Source of the DNA: Anaerotignum sp.
GTDB taxonomy: Bacteria; Bacillota; Clostridia; Lachnospirales; Anaerotignaceae
Direction: 5' to 3'
Assembly (NCBI GenBank): GCA_020024395.1
Contig: JAHHTV010000032.1
Location: 1-12,083, forward strand
DNA: 12,083 nt
Shown: one piece after another, positions 8,327 through 12,083 of the stretch
Position numbering within the stretch: position 1 is the stretch's first letter
How the letters are laid out: every line of letters starts with the position of its first letter
Notes under the pieces: generated by a model
Databases searched by the model: none
Told to the model about the DNA's origin: nothing
Seen by the model: only the letters and a program-made list of their open reading frames with translations
Position numbers and translations under genes: made by a program

Positions 8327-9195
8327 CAATCTTTCACTCCTACTTTTTTCGCAATCAATGCAGATAACGCATTGATACCCAATACCAATAACAACAATAC
8401 CACTGCTGTCGCATGTGCTTGTTCCATATACAGCCCTTCATTCAGCAGTGCATACATATGCACAGACAATGTACGTCCAGACTCCATCAAACCATTTGCA
8501 ACCGTTGCCGATGTCCCTGCTGGATACAACAAAGCCGCTGTTTCACCAACAATTCTGCCCACAGCCAATATCACACCAGATAATATCCCTGGTATGGCAG
8601 AAGGCAACACAATGCGAAATATGGTTCGCAAATGCCCCGCACCCAACCCAAAACTACCTTCTCTATACAAATCTGGTACAGATAGCAATGCTTCTTCTGT
8701 TGTACGCATGATTAAAGGCAATATCATAATTGCCAATGTCAACGCCCCACCCAACACGCTGTATCCCCAGCCTAAAAATTCATGAAATAGCAAAAACCCA
8801 AACAAACCATATACAATCGAAGGAATACCTGAAAGTGTTTCTGTTGTCAGTCGCACCACAGAAACCAGTTTGTTTCCTCTTTTTGCATACTCTGCCAAAT
8901 AAATTGCTGAACCAATGCCAATGGGCAATGCCACAGCCAAAGAAAGTGCCGTAATGCTAATGGTATTGATAATTGCAGGCATCATTGATACATTTTCTGT
9001 GGTATATTCCCAAGCAAACAATTCAGGTTTCAAATGTGGAATACCCTTGATAAAAATATATGCCACCAATGCAATCAATGTTGATAATGTAATCACTGCT
9101 GACAATATCACCAACAAAAACAATATGCCAGAAAGCGGGTGTTTGCGATATGTTTTGAAACGTTGTTTCCAATCTGTTTTTGTTTTTGATTTCAT
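8326..9195 (-). CDS. pstA: Phosphate ABC transporter permease PstA
   Basis: A 289-residue inner-membrane permease with about six hydrophobic segments: roughly 22-49, 75-101, 119-138, 146-165, 199-223 and 262-283. The cytoplasmic coupling loop [20 protein letters not shown]...RIVLP (168-198) contains the EAA..G....LP pattern that docks onto Pst[14 protein letters not shown] (122-134) and [13 protein letters not shown] (211-223) are typical of the PstA/PstC pair. It overlaps pstC by four bases (ATGA), with AAAGGGG upstream of its ATG. It works with PstC as the membrane channel. Confidence 0.96.
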   Translation of the reverse strand: MKSKTKTDWKQRFKTYRKHPLSGILFLLVILSAVITLSTLIALVAYIFIKGIPHLKPELFAWEYTTENVSMMPAIINTISITALSLAVALPIGIGSAIYLAEYAKRGNKLVSVVRLTTETLSGIPSIVYGLFGFLLFHEFLGWGYSVLGGALTLAIMILPLIMRTTEEALLSVPDLYREGSFGLGAGHLRTIFRIVLPSAIPGILSGVILAVGRIVGETAALLYPAGTSATVANGLMESGRTLSVHMYALLNEGLYMEQAHATAVVLLLLVLGINALSALIAKKVGVKD

Positions 9196-10034
9196 TTCGC
9201 ATTCCCCTTTCTCAATGCAGAAAATGATAAATTGATGAGCAATATAAACACAAACAATACAACTGCTGTACCCAACAATGCCCCTCTGTGTAAATCTGTT
9301 GCATATCCCATTTCCATCACAATATTTGCCGTTAATGTACGCACGCCACTGAATATACTGTTTGGCATGACAGGCTGATTGCCTGCAATCATCACAACTG
9401 CCATTGTTTCACCAATCGCTCGTCCAACACCAAGCACAACGCCTGCCAATATTCCTTGTCTTGCTGCTGGCAACATCACAAAAAATACACTTCTTTCATG
9501 TGTTGCTCCCAACGCCAAAGACCCCTCATAATAAGCATTCGGCACTGCACGCAATGCGGACTCCGAAACACCAATCACTGTTGGCAATATCATAATGCCA
9601 AGCAATATAGACGCTGTCAAAATGCCTTTGCCGCTACCCCCAAACAACTCTTGCATCATGGGTACAAGCACAACCAAACCAAAAAATCCATACACAATAG
9701 ATGGTATCCCTGCCAACAAAGACACTGCAGGTTTGATAAAGCGATACAAGCTATCTGGACAAAATCTTGCCAAAAATACTGCACACAATATCCCCAAAGG
9801 CACACCAATGATAACCGCACCTGCTGTTACATAAATACTGCCAATAATCATCGGAAAAATGCCAAATATCTCATTGGATGGTTTCCATTGCATACCTGTC
9901 AAAAAATCAATCACACCAACTTGTTGTATCGCAGGTACACCTTTTGCAAATAAGAAAATGCAAATCAACGCCACTGCCAATATTGACATACAAGCTGTCA
10001 ATAAAAATATCACTCGCATGAACACTTCTTTCAT
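9192..10034 (-). CDS. pstC: Phosphate ABC transporter permease PstC
   Basis: A 280-residue permease, partner of PstA. Hydrophobic segments lie at about 7-30, 59-90, 104-127, 138-157, 192-217 and 253-273. The coupling loop ESALRAVPNAYYEGSLALGA...VMLPAA (158-191) carries the EAA..G....LP pattern; [12 protein letters not shown] (108-119) and GVGRAIGETMAVVMIAG (202-218) are PstC hallmarks. I chose ATG 10034 because AGGAGAG (10050-10044) lies nine bases upstream. The frame stays open 17 codons further to 10085, but those codons fall in the large pstS-pstC hairpin and lack a ribosome site. Confidence 0.95.
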   Translation of the reverse strand: MKEVFMRVIFLLTACMSILAVALICIFLFAKGVPAIQQVGVIDFLTGMQWKPSNEIFGIFPMIIGSIYVTAGAVIIGVPLGILCAVFLARFCPDSLYRFIKPAVSLLAGIPSIVYGFFGLVVLVPMMQELFGGSGKGILTASILLGIMILPTVIGVSESALRAVPNAYYEGSLALGATHERSVFFVMLPAARQGILAGVVLGVGRAIGETMAVVMIAGNQPVMPNSIFSGVRTLTANIVMEMGYATDLHRGALLGTAVVLFVFILLINLSFSALRKGNAK

Positions 10035-10061
10035 CTGTACGTTCTCTCCTTTTCGCTGTAA

Positions 10062-10097
10062 AAGCGATGTCAAAGCACATTGCATTTGACATCGCTT
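10062..10097 (-). promoter_or_regulatory. Strong intercistronic hairpin between pstS and pstC
   Basis: AAGCGATGTCAAA (10062-10074) and its exact reverse complement TTTGACATCGCTT (10085-10097) form a 13-bp stem with a 10-base loop. It sits in the 80-base gap after pstS, upstream of the pstC ribosome site. On the minus strand it is followed only by TTTTACAGCG, so it is at best a partial terminator. In pst operons such a structure commonly protects the 3' end of pstS mRNA and/or limits read-through, so that PstS is made in excess over the membrane parts; that role here is inferred. Confidence 0.75.
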
Positions 10098-10114
10098 ATA
10101 TTGTATTCAGCTTT

Positions 10115-10990
10115 CTATTCGGAAACAATATCTGCCCAATCTGTAATTTTTTCTGTAAAGATATCATGTACTGTTTCGCTACGCATATCATGTACTGCAT
10201 TTTCATTATTGACAATCACTGCAATACCATCCAAAGCAATCACCGTTGGTGTCAATCCTTTTTCCAATTCACTTTCTTTCAATTCTCTGGATGCCATACC
10301 AATATCACAGCCACCTGTTGCCACTGAAGAAATACCTGTTGTAGAATCATTTGTTTGTATTTCGATTGCTACATTGCTATTTTTTTGTGCATATGCTTCT
10401 TTCAATTTTTCCATCACAGGAGAAACAGAAGAAGAACCTGCTACCACAACCGTACCACTTGTATTTGCTGGTACATATTCTCCTGTATTTTGTTGGCTGA
10501 TATAGCCTTTTTCTTCCACAATCGCCTGACCTTCTACACTTTGTATAAAAGCAATAAAATCTTTTGCTGCATCAGAAACATCTGCATTTGTCACAATATT
10601 AAATGGTCGTGCAATTTTATAACTACCATTTTTGATATTTTCTGCACTTGCCTGCACACCATCAATTTGCAATGCTTTCACTGTATCATTCAAAGACCCC
10701 AATGAAATATAACCAATACCATTTACATTTCCTGCAATGGTTGTCATCATAACGGCTGTGCTGTTTGTAATTTCTGCTCTATCTGTTGTCATATCCATTT
10801 TTTCGCCATTTTCGTCTTTTTGCTCAATCCCAAACAGCTCAATAAATGCCCCCCTTGTACCAGAGCCATCTTCTCTAGATACCACAGTGATTTGACCATT
10901 TGCACCTTTTGTGTCATCCCCACCACAACCTGTGAAAGCAACTGTCATCATCGCCATTGCCATACCGATTGCCAAAATTTTCTTTTTCAT
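10115..10990 (-). CDS. pstS: Phosphate-binding lipoprotein PstS, conserved blocks in circularly permuted order
   Basis: A 291-residue secreted lipoprotein: signal peptide MKKKILAIGMAMAMMTVAFT with Cys22 in FTGC as the lipid-anchored residue. The mature part carries the usual phosphate-binding blocks but in swapped order. First come VVSREDGSGTRGAF (36-49), GIGYISLGSL (91-100), YKIARPFNI (124-132) and FIAFIQSVEGQAIVEEKGYI (145-164), which are C-terminal in ordinary PstS. A linker (165-179) follows, then VVVAGSSSVSPVMEKLKEAY (181-200), DIGMASRELK (229-238), ALDGIAVIVN (252-261) and IFTEKITDW (277-285), which are N-terminal in ordinary PstS. Ser and Arg contacts expected for phosphate (GSGTR, GSSS) are present, so it should still bind phosphate. 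In the last block Glu280 replaces the common Gly. ATG 10990 has AAAGGAGAG nine bases upstream. It is the first gene of the pst operon. Confidence 0.93.
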   Translation of the reverse strand: MKKKILAIGMAMAMMTVAFTGCGGDDTKGANGQITVVSREDGSGTRGAFIELFGIEQKDENGEKMDMTTDRAEITNSTAVMMTTIAGNVNGIGYISLGSLNDTVKALQIDGVQASAENIKNGSYKIARPFNIVTNADVSDAAKDFIAFIQSVEGQAIVEEKGYISQQNTGEYVPANTSGTVVVAGSSSVSPVMEKLKEAYAQKNSNVAIEIQTNDSTTGISSVATGGCDIGMASRELKESELEKGLTPTVIALDGIAVIVNNENAVHDMRSETVHDIFTEKITDWADIVSE

Positions 10991-11029
10991 ATTTTCATTC
11001 TCTCCTTTTTCGTTTTGCTTTTGATAGAT

Positions 11030-11035
11030 ACTATA
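11030..11035 (-). promoter_or_regulatory. Probable -10 element of the pst operon promoter
   Basis: TATAGT (minus strand 11035-11030) lies 40 bases upstream of the pstS ATG. The hexamer at the normal -35 place (TAGATT) is poor and falls inside the second direct repeat, as expected for an activator-dependent Pho promoter. Confidence 0.5.
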
Positions 11036-11048
11036 TTAAAATTGTTTC

Positions 11049-11087
11049 GTTAAATCTAACACCTTGTTTTTGTTAAATCTATGTAAA
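11049..11087 (-). promoter_or_regulatory. Candidate Pho box: TTAACA-like direct repeats upstream of pstS
   Basis: On the minus strand TAGATTTAAC is present twice, at 11081-11072 and 11058-11049, with starts 23 bases apart (about two helical turns). A further half-site TTTACA (11087-11082) lies 11 bases before TTAACA (11076-11071). Bacillus PhoP binds TT(A/T/C)ACA repeats at 11-base spacing, and the second repeat covers the -35 position of the proposed promoter. The regulator encoded in the same operon is the obvious candidate to bind here. Confidence 0.6.
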
Positions 11088-11121
11088 ATCTTATCCATTC
11101 ATGCTTATTTTTTGGACAAAC

Positions 11122-11158
11122 AAAAAAAGACTGCCAATCATCACAATGATTGACAGTC
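11122..11158 (-). terminator. Strong terminator after the ATP synthase operon (potentially bidirectional)
   Basis: GACTGCCAATCA (11129-11140) pairs with TGATTGACAGTC (11147-11158) to give a 12-bp stem with one G-T pair and a 6-base loop. On the minus strand it is followed by TTTTTTT (11128-11122), and on the plus strand by a T-rich tract as well, so it could stop transcription from both sides. It begins four bases after the atpC stop and separates atp from pst. Confidence 0.9.
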
Positions 11159-11162
11159 TTTT

Positions 11163-11564
11163 TTATTTTTTTACGACTTTCAAACGTGCCATCGCACGGG
11201 ACAAAGCTGCTTTTGTATAGTAATATTCTTGCATGCTTTGTTTTTGACGCATACGTTCTTCTGCTCTTTCTTTTGCCAACTTTGCTCTTTTGATGTCAAT
11301 TTCTTCTGGCAATTCTGCGGTATCCACCAAAAGTATCACTTCATGCGGCATAATCTCAATAAATCCTTCTGTCACAGCTGCTTTTTTCCAAACACCATTG
11401 ACTTGAAACTTCAATTCTCCAGATTCAATGGTGGTTACTGTATTTTCATGTCCTGCCAATATGCCCATTGTGCCATCAATGGCAGGAATAATCAAATGCT
11501 CACAAATCCCCTCATAAAACACTTTGTCACTGGCAACAATTTTCAAATCAAATGTTTTTGCCAT
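11163..11564 (-). CDS. atpC: F-type ATP synthase epsilon subunit
   Basis: A 133-residue protein of normal length for the family. The N-terminal beta-barrel (about 1-85) contains the hallmark HLIIPAIDGTMGILAGHE (23-40) and GFIEIMPHEVILLVDTAE (67-84). The C-terminal part (about 88-133) is two helices (DIKRAKLAKERAEERMRQ, then a second helix to AMARLKVVKK). The subunit sits in the central stalk of F1, and its C-terminal helices can inhibit ATP hydrolysis. It starts six bases after the atpD stop, with AGGTG at the end of atpD as ribosome site, and is the last gene of the atp operon. Confidence 0.96.
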   Translation of the reverse strand: MAKTFDLKIVASDKVFYEGICEHLIIPAIDGTMGILAGHENTVTTIESGELKFQVNGVWKKAAVTEGFIEIMPHEVILLVDTAELPEEIDIKRAKLAKERAEERMRQKQSMQEYYYTKAALSRAMARLKVVKK

Positions 11565-11570
11565 GCTTTC

Positions 11571-12083
<513 letters not shown>

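Noticed and set aside
10035..10085. A 17-codon N-terminal extension of pstC
   Set aside because: These codons lie in or next to the 13-bp hairpin, with no ribosome site, while AGGAGAG is well placed for ATG 10034.

Overview
The window is an AT-rich stretch of a low-GC Gram-positive genome, probably an anaerobic Clostridia/Lachnospirales-type bacterium. This rests on the lipoprotein signal peptides, strong AGGAGG-like ribosome sites, the clostridial flavour of PstS and the ABC transporter, and YesMN-style two-component genes; it is an inference, not a species call. All twelve genes lie on the minus strand, so transcription runs from high to low coordinates.

Region by region, in transcription order: (1) 12083-11163 holds the 3' end of the F-type ATP synthase operon (atpD C-terminal third, then atpC), closed by a strong bidirectional hairpin terminator at 11129-11158. 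(2) 11100-11030 holds a probable PhoB/PhoP-controlled promoter with TTAACA-like direct repeats. (3) 10990-4510 is one tightly packed phosphate unit: pstS, pstC, pstA, pstB, phoU, phoB-type regulator, phoR-type kinase. Its genes overlap or are a few bases apart except for a strong 13-bp hairpin between pstS and pstC, and a 37-bp gap before the regulator. (4) 4435-2105 is a complete three-gene ABC importer (SsuA/THI5-like lipoprotein, SsuC-like permease, SsuB/TauB-like ATPase) of unknown substrate, ending in a terminator whose stem contains the last stop codon. (5) 1877-1 is a YesN-type AraC response regulator followed by the N-terminus of a YesM-type sensor kinase that runs off the window.

How the parts work together: PstS captures phosphate outside the cell, PstC/PstA form the channel, PstB powers it, PhoU links transporter state to PhoR, and PhoR phosphorylates the regulator, which should act back on the direct repeats upstream of pstS. 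This would be a self-contained autoregulated phosphate-starvation module.

The most unusual thing seen is PstS itself. Its conserved blocks occur in swapped order (canonical C-terminal half first, canonical N-terminal half second), with the ends matching what a circular permutation would give. No mobile elements, CRISPR arrays, tRNA or rRNA genes were seen.
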